The notes below the pieces were generated by a model, which was given only the letters and a program-made list of their open reading frames with translations, did not search any database and was not told the DNA's origin. A stretch of DNA of 64,000 bases, from the NCBI GenBank assembly GCA_002007465.1, contig LNAC01000031.1, forward strand, positions 4,419,705 to 4,483,704. The letters run 5' to 3'. Position 1 is the stretch's first letter, and the number at the start of each line of letters is the position of its first letter. Both the position numbers and the translations under genes were made by a program. Source of the stretch: Ailurus styani (Eukaryota; Chordata; Mammalia; Carnivora; Ailuridae). Of this stretch, positions 47,904 to 60,252 are shown piece after piece.

Positions 47904-48137
47904 AAGAAATGATAAGTCAGGGCGCCTGGGTGGCTCAGTGGGTTAAAGCCTCTGCCTTCGGCTCAGGTCATGATCTCAGGGTCCTAGGATTGAGGCCCGC
48001 ATCAGGCTCCCTGCTCAGCGGGGAGCCTGCTTCCTCCTCTCTCTCTGCCTCCCTCTCTGCCTACTTGTGATCTCTCTCTCTCTCTGTCAAATAAATAAAT
48101 AAAAAATCTTAAAAAAAAAAAAAGAAATGATAAGTCA
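47904..48137 (+). mobile_element. CAN SINE, young, full length, with perfect TSD
   Basis: The complete SINE (47920-48121) has the head GGGCGCCTGGGTGGCTCAG, the TTAAAGCCTCTGCCTTC variant, a CT tract, AATAAATAAATAAAA and a poly(A) tail. The flanks AAGAAATGATAAGTCA (47904-47919, 48122-48137) are identical over 16 bp. It is the best-preserved SINE in the window. Confidence 0.97.
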
Positions 48138-48419
48138 TATTAAAAGGAAAAAAAAATGGAAGAGAGAAAGAGAAAGCACCAGAACCAGATATAGACAGGG
48201 CAGGGATGTTGGGACTATCAGACTGGGAATTTAAAACAACTATGATTAATATGCTAAGAGTTTTAATGGATAAAGTAGACAGACAGCATGCAAGAACAAA
48301 GGGGCAATGTATGCAGAGAGTTAAAGATTTCAAGAAGAAACCAAAAAGAAATACTAGAGATCAAAAATACTGCAACAAAAATAAAGAACGACTTTGATGG
48401 GTTCATTAGTAAACTGACA

Positions 48420-48769
48420 TGTGCTATGGTCTAAATGCCTCCCTCCTCCAAATTCACAGGTAGGAATTCTTATGCCCAATGTGAAGATATGAGAAAGTGG
48501 GTCTTTTCAGAGGTGGTTAGGTCATTAGAATACAGTCCTCCTGAAAGGGATTAGTGGTCTTATAAAAGACACCCCAGAGCTCACTAACTCCTTCTACCTT
48601 GTAAGGACACAGCAAGAAGCCACTCGCTACCAGGAAGAAAGTCCTCATCTGACCATGCTAGCATCTTGATCTTGAACTTTTTAGCCTCCAGAACTGAGAT
48701 ATAAATTTTTGTTGTTTATAAAATACCCAGTCTACGGTAATTTGTGAAGCAGCCCAAATGGACTTAGAC
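48420..48769 (+). mobile_element. MLT1A-type MaLR solo LTR inside the L1
   Basis: It starts TGTGCTATGGTCTAAATGCC and includes TTATAAAAGACACCCCAGAG, GACCATGCTAGCATCTTGAT and GCCTCCAGAACTGAGATA, ending near AGCCCAAATGGACTTAGAC. This is the order of MLT1A LTRs. L1 sequence resumes directly after it (GAGGAAAAAATCTCTGAGCC). No retroviral coding sequence is present. Confidence 0.8.
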
Positions 48770-48825
48770 TGAGGAAAAAATCTCTGAGCCTGAAGATATC
48801 TCAGTGGAAACTTCCAAATCTGAAA

Positions 48826-48828
<3 letters not shown>

Positions 48829-48863
<35 letters not shown>
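48829..48863 (+). repeat. Internal poly(A) run of 35
   Basis: Thirty-five consecutive A in the old ORF1 region, where related L1s have an A-rich but interrupted stretch. It is an expansion within the element, not a 3' tail. Confidence 0.95.
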
Positions 48864-48866
<3 letters not shown>

Positions 48867-51800
48867 GGAAAAAATTACAGAGCAGGATATCCAAACACTA
48901 TGGAACAACTACAAAAGATAGAACATATGCATAATGGGAATACCGGAAAGAGAAGAAAATGGAAAGGAACAAAAGAAATATTTGAAATAGTAATGACTAA
49001 GAATTTTCCTGAATTAATATCAGCCACCAAAACCATAGACCCAGGAAGCTCAGAGAACATCAAGCAGGAAAAATGCCAAAAAATGATATCTAGGTAAATC
49101 ATTTTCAAACTACAGAAAATATAAGAGAAAGAGAAAATCCTGAAAGAAAACAGAGGAAAAGCCATCTTACTATAGAGGAACAAACATAAAAATTGTATCT
49201 GACTTCTCTTCATAAACCATGCAAGCAAGAAAAGAATAGACTGAAATAGTTAAAGCATTGACAGGAAAAAGCCCACCAAACTAAAATGCTCTACCCTGTA
49301 AAATTACCCTGCAAAAGTGAAGGAGAAATAGAGATTTCTCAAGACACACAAAAATGGAAGGAATTTGTTGCCAGTATTAATAATTGATCCAAGAGATAGC
49401 AGTTTATTCAAAATAATAATAGCAATAATGTATTTGATTACGTATGGTTAGGTACATATATGGACATATGTATGCTTATGTATAAGTGAAATGAGTAACA
49501 CCAATGATACAAGGGATGGGAGGAAGAAATTAAGATTAGTTTGTTAGTTACCTGTGAAGCAGTACTGTGTTATTTGAAAGTGGACTTGGATTAGTTGTAA
49601 TTGTATACTGCAAACTCTAAAGTGACCACTGAAAAAAGTAAGAAAAAAAGAACTGATATGCTATGAGAGGAGAAAAAACTGAATCTTATAAAATGTGCAA
49701 TTAAAACTATAAAAGGCAAAGGAAGAATGGAAGACAAAAATAGAAACAAAGGGCAAAAAACAAAAAGTAGCAACAAATATGGTAGATATTAATCCAAGTG
49801 TATCAGTAATCACTGAATGTCAGTGGCCAAAATGCACGAATTTAAAGACAGAGATTGTCAGAGTGGATCAAAAAACAAGGCACATACTTTTAATCTAAAA
49901 CACATAAATTAAAACCAAGTGGACAGAGAAAGATATATCATGTTAACACCAATCAAAAGAAAACAGAGAAAAGCTATATTAATTTTAGGTAGAGCAGACT
50001 TCAAGGGCACAAAAGTTACCAGGGATAAAAAAGGGCATTATATAAATATAAAGGGATCAATTCTCCAAGAAGACACAACAGTCTTTAACATGTCTTTAAC
50101 ATGTATGTGCCCAAAAATTGTCTGTCAAAATACATGAGGTACAAACTGATAGTACAACAAAGAATAGACAAATCTATTATAATTGGAGAATTCAATGCCA
50201 CTCTATCAGAAATGGACAGATCCAGCTGGCAAAAAATCAGTAAGGACACAGGTGATTTCAACAACACCTTCAAGAAGCTAGATATAATCAACATGTATAG
50301 ACTACATTCAAAAATATTCTTCTCAAACTTATATGAAATACTCACCAAAATAAATCCTAAAACACACCTTAACAAATTTAAAAGAAATCATACAATACAA
50401 TTCTAAATAACACATGGTTCAAAGAAGAAAACTCAAGAGAAGTTTAAAATATTTTTGACATAAAAATGAAAAGGAAAAAGTGATTTATCAAAACTTGTGG
50501 GATGCAGCAAAAACAGTGTTTAGAGAGAAATCTACAGCATTGAATGTATATATTTACGAAGGAGAAAGATCTAAAATTAGTCATCTAAGCTACGTTAGGA
50601 AGCTAGGAAAAGAGCAAATTAAAGCCAAAATGAGCAGAAGATAAGAAATAAACAAGAGCAGGAAACAATGTAATTGAAAACAGAAAATCAATAGAGAAAA
50701 TCAACTAAACCAAAAGCTCATTCTTTGAAAGATCAGTAAAATCAATAAGCCTTTAGCTAACTTACCTAAGAAAAAATGAGAGAGGACACAAATTACTAAT
50801 ATTGGAAATGAAAGAGGGTACATTACTAAAGATCCCATAGGGACTTAAAGGATAGTAAAGGAATATTATGAACAACTCCATGACTGCATCTTTGATAATC
50901 TAGATGAAATAGGCCAATTCCTTAGAAGATACAATTTGCCAAAATTCACACAAGAAGAAACAGACAAACTGGATAGGCCTATATCTGTTACAGAAATTGA
51001 ATACGTGATTAATAACCTTCAAAAAAGAAGGCATCAGGCCCAGATGGGTTCACTGGTGAATTCTACCAAACAAGTCTTTACAATCTCTTTTGGAGCATAG
51101 AAACAGAGGGAATATACTTCCTAACTCATCCTATGAGTTATTACCCAATAATAATGAATACATCATAAGAAAACTACAGATCAATATCATTCACGAACAC
51201 AAATGCAAAAGTGCTCAACAAATTATTAGCAAATCAAATCCAACAATGTACAAAAAGAATTACACACTTTGACCAAGTGAATTTACCTGCCTCAGGTATG
51301 CACAGCTGATTCAACATTTGAAAATCAATTAACATAATCAATCACATTTACTGGCTAACACAAGAGAAATCACATGATCATATGAACAAATTCAGAAAAA
51401 GCATTTGATACCAAAGTCCAGAACCAATTCATGATAAAAACTCTCAGTAAACTAAGAATAGAGGGGAACTTCCTCAACTTGATAAAGAATATCCACAGAA
51501 AGCCCACAGCTAACATCATACTTAACAGTGACAAACTTGGAACTTCCCCAGTAAGATCAAGTACAAGGCAGGAATGTCCCCTCTCATACTCCTTTTCAAT
51601 ATCTTCCTGGAAATTCTAGCTAATTAAAAAAGACAAGAAAAGGAAATAGAAGGTATACAGATTAGGAAGAAAGAAATACAACTGTCTTTGTTTACAGATG
51701 ACATGATCATCTATGTAGAAAACCTAAAAAATGTACCAAAAAACTCCTGAAACTGATAAGCAATTATAGCAAAGTTGCAGGATACAAGAGTAATATATAA

Positions 51801-53766
51801 AAGTCAATCATTTTCCTATATACCAGCAATGAACAAAAGGAATTTGAAATTAAAAACGCAATACCATTTATATTAGCACCCCCAAAAAGAAATACTTACG
51901 TATAAGTCTAACAAAACATGTAAAAATCTACATGAGGAAAACTACAAAAGTATGATTAAAAACAAAATCCAAGAAGAACTAAATAAACGGAGGGATATTG
52001 TATGTTCATGGATAGATAGAGTCAATACTGTCAAGATGTCAGTTCTTCCCAACTTGATATATAGCTTCAATTCAATCCCAGTCAAAATCCCAGAGATTTT
52101 ATTCTTGGATATCAACAAACCCATTCTAAAATTTATATAGAGAGGCAGAAGATTCAAAATACTGAATACAATATTGAAGAAGAAAGCTGGAGGACTGACA
52201 CCACTTGACTTCAAGACTTAATTATAAAACTAGAGTAATCAACATGTCGTGGTATTAAGTGTCTATAAGAATAGACAAATAGATAAATGGAACACAACAG
52301 AGAGCCCAGAAATAGACCCACATAAATACAGTCAACTGATCTTTGATGAAGGAGCAAAGGCAATGCAATGGAGCAAAAATAGTCTTCAGCAAATGGTAAT
52401 GGAACAACTGGCCACTGTTCTGCACATGCAAAACCAAGAATCTAGATACAAACCTTACAGCCTTCACAAAACTTAATTCAAAATGGAGCACAGGCCTAGA
52501 CGTAAATCAAAAAATTATAGAACTCCTAGAAGATACCATGGTAGAAAACTGGGTGATCCTGGGTTTGGGGATGACTTCTTACACACAATACCAAAGGCAC
52601 AACCCACAGGGAAAAAACTGATAAGCTGGACTTAATTAAAATTAAATATCCTGCTCTGTGAAAGACACTGTCAAAAGAATGCAAAAGCAAGCCAAAGACT
52701 GGAACAAAATATTAGCAAAAGATATATCTGATACAAGATTGTTACCCCAAATATACAAAGAACTCTTAACAATATTCAGAAAACAACCTGATTTTAAAAT
52801 GTGCCGAAGAAATTAACAAGTACCTCACCAAAGAAATGCACAAATGGTAAATATGCATATGAAAAGATGCTTCACATCATATGTTATGCAAATTAAAATT
52901 AGATACAACTACACAACCATTAGAATTGCCAAAATCCAAAACACTGACACCACCAAATGCTGGTAAGGATGTAGAGCAAGAACTCTCATTCATTGCTGGT
53001 AGGAATGCAAAATAGCCCAGCCACTTTGGAAGACAATTTGGTGCAGTCTGACAAAACTAAACATGCTCCTAACATATGACCCAGTAACTGCATTCCTTGG
53101 TATTTACCCAAAGGAGATGAAAACTATTGTCCACACAAAACCTGCACATGGATGTTTATGGCAGCTTTCTTCGTAACTGCCCAACTGGGAAGCAATCAAG
53201 ATGTCCTTCAGTAGGTGGTACTGAAAATAAACTGGGCCACATCTAGACATGGGATATAACTAAAAAGAAATGAGCTATAAAGCCACGAAAAGATATGGAG
53301 GAACTTTAGAAGCATATTACTAAGTAAAAGAAGCCAATATGAAAAGGTTACATACTATAGGATTCCAACTACGTGATATTCTGGAAAAGACAAAACTATG
53401 GAGACAATAAAAATGTCAGAACTTGCCAGGAGTTGCAGAAGAGGGATGAACAGGCAAAGCACAGAGGATATTTAGAGCAGTGAAACAATTTTGTATGATG
53501 CTATAATAATGGACACATATTATTATATATTTGTACAAACCCAAGTACAAGACCAAGAGTGAAGTCTAACATAAACTATGGGTTTTGAGTGATAATGATG
53601 TATCAGTGTGTGATCAGTTATAACAAATGCACCACTCTGGTGGGGGGTGTTGATAATGCGGGAAGCTGTGCTTGTGTGGAAGCAGGGGTAGAGGGGAAAT
53701 CTCTGTACCTTCTGCTCAATTTTCCTGTGAACCTAAAACTATTCTAAAAAATAAAGTTTAGTAAAA

Positions 53767-53800
53767 CACACACATACACACATACACACACACACACACG
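53767..53800 (+). repeat. (CA)n tract on the L1 tail
   Basis: Interrupted CA/CATA units directly after the eroded L1 poly(A) end, a common origin of microsatellites. Confidence 0.9.
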
Positions 53801-53889
53801 CTCTTAGCCTCACCAAAGCCCACATACATACGAACTTACTACCTCTCTCCCTTTGCTGAGACACAGGAAGAAGACAACAAAGGATCAAT

Positions 53890-54195
53890 GGGCAGATTGA
53901 AGTGTCTTTTATTACTCCCATCACCACCTACTGTACTTTTACTAAGTTCTGCATATGTTCTTCCCTTTAGAAGACACTAGCACAGAGGAAGGTAGTCTGG
54001 TGAGCTGACTGACTGTGGGTGATGAAGCCACACTGCCTAGGTTGATTTGGATCCCAGCTCTGCCTTTTACCGTGTGACCTCGGACACGAGAAATGGCTTC
54101 TCCCTGGACATTGTTCATCTACAAAATGAAGCTAATGGATGCAGCAACTTCATAGCTTCATGGGAGAGTCAGTAAGATCATACACATAAAATGCA
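53890..54195 (+). repeat. Inverted duplication, left arm
   Basis: 306 bp whose reverse complement recurs at 55240-55550, with about 16 differences by eye (about 95% identity). The arm includes a MIR relic (CCCAGCTCTGCCTTTTACCG, GTGTGACCTCGGACACGAG). It begins 127 bp after the L1 end. Confidence 0.93.
54000..54195 (+). repeat. MIR SINE relic within the left arm
   Basis: GGATCCCAGCTCTGCCTTTT, then GTGTGACCTCGGACACG and CATCTACAAAATGAAGCTAA match the sense MIR order. The same relic is inverted in the right arm. Confidence 0.7.
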
Positions 54196-55239
54196 GACTT
54201 GCACAGAGCTATCTTATCATCCTAGCAATTCTATGGGCCAATTCAAACAGCCTCCCCAAGAGGCATTTCCAGCTTGGAGGGATGAAATGCAGGAGATCAC
54301 GTAGGGTCATAACTAGGTGGGCTCAACCATGATCTAAAACCCATTTAACCAGAAACAAAACTTTTATCCAGTTTTTCTGATCTTCACTGAACTCATGGAA
54401 TACAGTGTGGTTACTGGACCAGTTAGCAAACATTTTTCTAGCTACTCATGTTTTATTGTCCTTCTTTCCTTCCTTCTTTCTTCCTCCCCGCTCTCACACC
54501 CCCACTTACTTCTTTTCTGTCTTTTCCTTTCTTTCTTACTTTCTTTTTTTGTTTAATAACTTTATTTAGGTGTGTTTTATAGCCCATATAATTCACCCAT
54601 TCCATTTATACAGTTCAATGAAACAATGTTCATCAAAGCTATAAATCTCCTGTAAGAACTGGCCCAAGACCTGAGATTGCCACTCCAAGGACAGATTTTA
54701 TTTGATTTTTTAAAAAATGATTTAGGAGCAACATGGGCTGAATTCAAATTCTGGTTAGGCTATTTCCTAGTGGTATGCCTGTGACTAAGTAAATCTCTTC
54801 AGCTTGGGGGCTGAGACTACAAGAATTAAAATGAACTAATTAAAATTAATTAAAATGCAAGAGGATTAACAGAAACCTCATATCTGGCTGCTGGGATTGA
54901 ATGTGCTCTGCAACCAGCTTTCCTCTGATCACTTCCTACCAGCATGTGTGGATTGTTTTCCAGTCTTCAGCCTTGGGTTATTTACTCCAAATATTAACCC
55001 CAAGGGTGCTATGTTAACCAGTCAAAGCATTTGAACAATCACGATCAGATTAGATCTTGGCCTAGTTTCCCGGGAGAGGGGTGGGGATGCTGTTTGCTAC
55101 TTGGTAGAGCATTTGGGCTTTGGAGTAAGGTCTCCGTTCTTCCCACTCTGCCACTTATTAACAATGTGAACCACCTTAGGTTATTACTCCTTGTGCTCAT
55201 TTTAGGATGGACACACTGACAGTTCGTGGCCCACAGAAT
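54196..55239. other. Spacer between inverted arms, with old relics
   Basis: Contains a pyrimidine-rich tract (about 54463-54547, TTCC/TTTC-like units), an antisense L1-like scrap at 54552-54640 (TATAATTCACCCATTCC), and a MIR relic at about 55098-55215. No gene is present. Confidence 0.6.
55098..55215 (+). repeat. MIR SINE relic
   Basis: GTAGAGCATTTGGGCTTTGG, then CTGCCACTTATTAACAATGTG and a 'gtgctcattttaggatgg'-like end. Confidence 0.65.
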
Positions 55240-55550
55240 TGCATTTATGTGTATGACCTTACTGACTCTCCCATGAAGCTATGAAGTTGCTGCATCCATA
55301 AGCTTCATTTTGTAGATGAACAATGTCCAGGGAGAAGCCATTTCTCGTGTCCGAGGTCACACGGTAAAAGGCAGAGCTGGGATCCGAATCAACCTAGGCA
55401 GTGTGGCTTCATCACCCACACTGTCAGTTGGCCCACCAGACTACCTTCCTCTGGTCCAGTGTCTCTTCTAAAGGGAAGAACGTATGCAGAACTTAGTAAA
55501 AGTACAGTAGGTGGTGATGGGGATATAATAAAAGACACTTCAATCTGCCC
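55240..55550 (-). repeat. Inverted duplication, right arm
   Basis: 311 bp, the reverse complement of 53890-54195. The longest shared stretch covers 'gtgatgaagcc' to 'atgaagct' with only one mismatch in about 120 bp. Spacer is 1044 bp. Confidence 0.93.
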
Positions 55551-57164
55551 AGGCCTCATCAACCTATGGAACTCACACAAACTGTAATCATAGAAATTTC
55601 ACTCAGTTACATGCTTGCCTATAGGATATGGGCCCCAGAGTCTCCCCCAAGTTATTCCTGGGTGTCTCTTGGCCTTCCACACTGGCCCCTCGCTGAAGGC
55701 CCTGCTCCCAAACTGGGGGCTCACCCTACTTCTGTTGTGGGTGTCTCTTGCAGCCTTCCCCAGGGCCAAGACCTCTGGACACTAAGCAGAAAGGGGACAC
55801 CCGGGCCTTAAGAGTCAACACGGCTGACTTGCACCCGGTATGTCTGCTGGGCTCTCCATCAGCTGTGTCCTCTTATACTCAACAGAGGTTTCTTAAGCAG
55901 CTATGCTTCTGAAATGGTGCTAAAAGACATAAAAATATGAAGTAAGAAACTAGCAATCAGTATGTCCACCATGGTACCTTTGGCAGTTCTGGGACCCCTG
56001 GTCCCTACTAATACTAAGATCCCATATGAGATCAGCCTTTCTTAACATAGTCATTAAAAGTAGTGAGGGTTATAAGAGACAAAGTTTTCTTACTGGGAGT
56101 GGTGTGCAGCTTAGGAAACTATCCAGGCAATTCTTTACTATAAATTCCAATTTACTTTATTTAAATGATCTGCTTTACATTTGGATTCTTGCCAAGAAAA
56201 TATCTTTTGTTTTCCATCTATTCAAGGAAATCATTCGAACCTTACCTGGGCATTGCTACATTCTAATCTGCCTTCCTACCCATTACCAGGGATTCTATCT
56301 GTGGCCTTTCAGGGAGTTTGGTCTGTAGTTAACTCTACACAAAAATGTCCTAGTTTACTCTGAGGAAATTCATTCCTCAGAGGAAGTCACTACAAATTTA
56401 GAAAACCAACCCTACTCTTCTTCCAACCAAGGGGACATAAGACCCAAGAACAATGATGTGTCCAGTTACCATGGTGACATATGGGGAGACTATTAGACAA
56501 AAGATTTTAGGAAAATGAAAATGGCCTATATAAATTTTATGAAAACTGAAACATGAAGCTGTAGTTATTTTTCTTCAGCTTTAAACTCATTAAAGTAAAG
56601 ACAAAAGCAAGACTTCCAATCAAGAGGAGGAGGGGAAAAGCACTCAGAACTTTGAAGCAAGTCTGTGTGAGGGGCACACTCGTTGCTCAGTAACTCCCTG
56701 CCACCTGTGGGAAGAATTCCTGGGACCCACAAAACCGGTTTAACCAAACTTTGACCTTCTAGGACCTTCTGTTTAAAAAAGATTATATATGATTATGCTC
56801 CAATGTTGTTTCCAATTCTTACAGCAGCCAAATATTTTTTAAAAAATCAGAGAAGACAACAAAGAGGTAGACAAGTTTCAGGAAAAAATGTATGCTGTGA
56901 GACAGTAGCAAAATCCATCATTGTAAACCAAAACGATTTAAGGACTCACATTTCCTGGTTAAACTCTTCCAAGACTAATATATAGGACTGTGTCTAAGGC
57001 CTTCTGGAAGTTAATTTTACTTTCATTCATTAAGAGTTCAGAGCCCTGCATCACCTCTTGGCCAAGAAGATCAAAGACCCAGCACATAGCATAAGCACAG
57101 AGAGACCTGGAGCTCCAGGGTAGACTGAAGGTCAGTAAGAATGTGAGGTGAGGTCTTTGGGAGG
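55551..57164. other. Intergenic sequence, nothing recognised
   Basis: No repeat family or coding exon identified; frames up to 100 codons lack known motifs. Confidence 0.5.
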
Positions 57165-57226
57165 CTTAGCATGTAATCTTTTTTTTTTTTAAATAAAGAT
57201 CTTATTTATTTATTTGAGAAAGAGAG

Positions 57227-57263
<37 letters not shown>

Positions 57264-57416
57264 ATGAGAGGGGGGAGGGTCAGAGGGAGAAGCAGACTAC
57301 CTGCTGAGCAGGGAACCTGAGGCTGGACTCAATCCTGGGACTCCAGAATCACGACCTGAGCCGAAGGCAGTGGCGTAACCAACTGAGCCATCCAGGGGCC
57401 CTTAGTGTGTGATCTT
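57165..57416 (-). mobile_element. CAN SINE with (GA)n and TSD
   Basis: The antisense SINE (57181-57400) has a T tail, a 33-bp GA microsatellite (57230-57262) and ends GAGCCATCCAGGGGCCC. The flanks CTTAGCATGTAATCTT (57165-57180) and CTTAGTGTGTGATCTT (57401-57416) are the TSD with 3 mismatches. Confidence 0.9.
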
Positions 57417-57738
57417 GAGTGAGTCCAACCCCTCCTTGCTGACACCACCTCACCACCTCTCCCCGCCACACAGACCCCAATAAAGAGAAATCATCATGGG
57501 AGCCTCTGCTCTGACTGGCTACCTCACAGGCCTAGGCCTCAGGGGAAACTGTTGGTTTTTGGTCAAACACTTATGAAGCAGAATCAGAAAACTGAAGGGA
57601 GGTAACAGAGCTAGAAAAACTATTGAGGAGACAGAGGAGGAGCCTGGGTCTAGAGGTCAAAGTTCAAACTGCTAGAAGAGGGGGCGGGGGAAGGGGCTGG
57701 AGTGTCAGATGCCTCAGACCCAAGAGAAATGGAATTGT

Positions 57739-57930
57739 TTGATGGGTTCTCAAAGCATCTTCTGTGGATCAGCAGCATGGGCATCACCTGGGAACTTGTT
57801 TCAGATGCAAATGGAGCTCAGGCTCCAGTCAAGACCTGCAAAGTCAGAACTTTGGGGCTGGGGCCTAGCACTCTGCTTTAAAAACCCTTCAGGTAATTCT
57901 GATGACTGCTACCATTTGAGAGCAACTGGC
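57739..57930 (-). mobile_element. MER5A-like hAT element
   Basis: GGTTCTCAAAGCATCTTCTG, CATCACCTGGGAACTTGTTT, GGGGCCTAGCACTCTGC and the end TTTGAGAGCAACTGGC give the full MER5A order, read antisense. Confidence 0.75.
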
Positions 57931-58036
57931 TTAATGAATTACTGAGTTAAAGGTATCGAGACCCCATTCCGCCCTCCTTAAATGGTACTGAGAACAAAGG
58001 ATGTCATTCATATCACCTTTACGTGAAGGAAAAGGG

Positions 58037-58450
58037 TGTATTAGTCTCCTATTGCTGCTGTAACAAATGATCACAAACTTTGTGGCCTAAAACAACACAT
58101 ATTTATCTCCTAATAGTTCTGGAAGTCAGAAGTCCAAAATCAGTCTGACTGGGCTAAAGTTTTTAGTAGGACTGGTTCCTTCTGAAGGCTCAGGGGAGAA
58201 TCCATTTCCTTGCTGAAAGGCTCCTGGAGACTTCCCTTCTTCCTTGGCTCATGACCCCTTTCTCATCTTCAAACCCCTGTCCGAACTTATTCTACTGCTT
58301 CCCTCTCATAAGGGCACTTGGGGTTACAGGGACCCATTCAGGATAATCTTAAGATCCTTAACTTAAACACACCTGCAAAAATCCTTTTTGCCATGAAAGG
58401 TAACATTCACAGGTTCTTGTGTGTGGGGGGGTGTTATTCTGTCTCCCACA
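58037..58450 (-). mobile_element. MLT1-type MaLR LTR
   Basis: It begins TGTATTAGTCTCCTATTGCT and includes AGTTCTGGAAGTCAGAAGTC, TTCCTTGGCTCATGACCC, GGTAACATTCACAGGTTC and the end TCTGTCTCCCACA. It is a near-complete solo LTR in antisense orientation, with no coding part. Confidence 0.8.
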
Positions 58451-58802
58451 GGAGGAAGTTGAAAACATGCATTTTCATTGCTTATATTCACATAAGTCAA
58501 CACTGTAATGATGTCTAAAAAAATGAATGCAACTGATTACTATGATTACTGATTACTATGGGGAAACGGGGTGAAAGGAAACAGGTTGGAGCAAGGACTC
58601 TTTCCCCAAAGTATACTTTTTGTATTGCTTTGAGCTTCCGGCCTCGCAAATACATTACCTATTAGAAAATGTTAACACTAAAAAACAACAGGAATGAGAG
58701 ACCTTTTTAATAACTTTTGGCTGTTGAATTGCTCTGCTGGAACATGGCATGTCAGAGACTAAACCACTGGCAACTTTGGAGTCGGAGAAGTTATACGTAT
58801 TA
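58451..58802. other. Intergenic sequence, nothing recognised
   Basis: Contains a short local duplication GATTACTATGATTACTGATT near 58535-58560. No gene. Confidence 0.5.
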
Positions 58803-59030
58803 AGAGAAAAGCGTTCCAGGGCGCCTGGGTGGCTCAGTTGTTAAGCGTCTGCCTTCGGCTCAGGTCTTGATCCCAGGGCCCTGGGATGGAGCCCCGAAAC
58901 AGGCTCCCTGCTCTGTGGGAAAGCCTGCTTCTCCCTCTCCCACTCCCCCTGCTGGTGTTCCCTCTCTCACTGTATCTCTCTCTGTCAAATAAATAAAATC
59001 TTTAAAAAAAAGAGAGAGAAAAGTGTTTCA
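58803..59030 (+). mobile_element. CAN SINE with TSD
   Basis: The head GGGCGCCTGGGTGGCTCAG and the older TTAAGCGTCTGCCTTCGG variant are followed by CTCTGTCAAATAAATAAAA and an A tail. The flanks AGAGAAAAGCGTTCCA (58803-58818) and AGAGAAAAGTGTTTCA (59015-59030) form the TSD. Confidence 0.93.
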
Positions 59031-60252
59031 GTGGTGATGTGGTTATTAGAGGAAGAAGAAATAAGATAAAAGACACCCGTTCTTTCAAACAAAACAAGAC
59101 AGGCACTAAGTCATAGATGAGGAGCTAAGCTCAGCCTTTAAGAACATTAAGCTCTCTGACTGTTAAGCAGGACAACTAAGAATTTGAGAACTAGCTTCGA
59201 ATGCCAGGGAAATCACTTACATGCAGTTAAAGAATCATTTGCTTACAAACATTATGTGTAACACGGGGAGCTGCTTCCCCTTCATTATTCACAACTGAAA
59301 CTCTTCTGTCCCCCCAGCTCATCTTTCTGCTAACCTTCAATGGCAACTCCCAGGCAGGTGTCTCCAAGGATCACTTGGTACATGTTCTGCACCCCCATCA
59401 ATAGTCCAGAATTTCTCACTCTTCCATTCTGTTCACCAGCTCCCCAGAGAGCCAGCTACCATGGTCACTCAGGTCCCACTTGCCAGCTGACTCTGGTGAC
59501 TCTTCACACGGGGCAAACAAAGTTTCAGGTGTGAGCATATTACTCACTTACATTTACAAGTTTTTGATTATTGTTCCAACAGAAGCAATCTGGCCTTTTT
59601 AGTGCCATTTATTATACAGAGTCTAAGTCAGTCCCATGCTTATTGAAGGGTTAGGGAGGGGCCATGAAGATAAATCAAGTTATGGTCCCTGCCCTCAAGT
59701 TACAGCCAAGTAGAAACCACCAATACATAAATACCTAAAATGCAGTAGGTGCCATAAGAAAGGTATGAATAAAGAGCTAAGGAAAGACACATGCAGAGCA
59801 ATTAATTCTTATTCTCATGCAGAAGCAATTCTTAAGTCCTAGAGAGCAAACGAGACATGTTTAAGTGGCTTTTTACAGGATATGTAGGAGTCTGCAAAGT
59901 AGACGGGGAATGGAAACCCAACCCAAGGCACGGGAAGAGTATGAAGTGTGCAAGCACACAGCCAATATCCGGCATGTTGAGGCAGAACGGACAGGGCTAC
60001 TTAGGAAAGGCAGCGAGGACTGTGGAGGTTCTTCTATAGGTAATTGGGGTCCTCTAGAAGAGTGTCATCGGGTCAGATTTGTGTCTGCAACATGGTTCCA
60101 GGGGAACAGTGGAGGCCTTTATGAATTTAGTAGACTTTACTAGCAAATGGGTAACGTGGAGGAGGGACTGTAGTATATAGTGCACACTCCATTTTCATAT
60201 TATGATTGCCTTGTCTTTCTCTCTCTCCTCTCTGGCCTCCTCAGCCCTGGAA
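59031..60252. other. Intergenic sequence, nothing recognised
   Basis: No named repeat or coding exon. Confidence 0.5.

Larger units (their letters stand above)
48138..53763 (+). mobile_element. Long decayed L1 element (L1MA/L1MB type)
   Basis: This is a near-complete but inactive L1. ORF1-like sequence runs from about 48150 to 49350 (for example NFPELISATK and GNTGKRRKWKG in open fragments). ORF2 follows from about 49830. An endonuclease-region fragment is open at 50101-50406. The reverse-transcriptase active site is recognisable as FTDD at 51691-51702 (usual motif FADD). Open C-terminal pieces lie at 51952-52140 and 52249-52476. The 3' end, CTGTGAACCTAAAACTATTC plus AATAAAG, is at 53726-53756. 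Many frameshifts and stops break both frames. A MaLR LTR at 48420-48769 interrupts ORF1. Confidence 0.9.

Noticed and set aside
47920..47990. tRNA-like SINE head considered as a tRNA gene
   Set aside because: It is the tRNA-derived head of a CAN SINE with a SINE body, tail and target duplication; no functional tRNA fold is expected.
51431..52476. Open fragments considered as separate small genes
   Set aside because: They are pieces of the decayed L1 ORF2, separated by frameshifts and stops.
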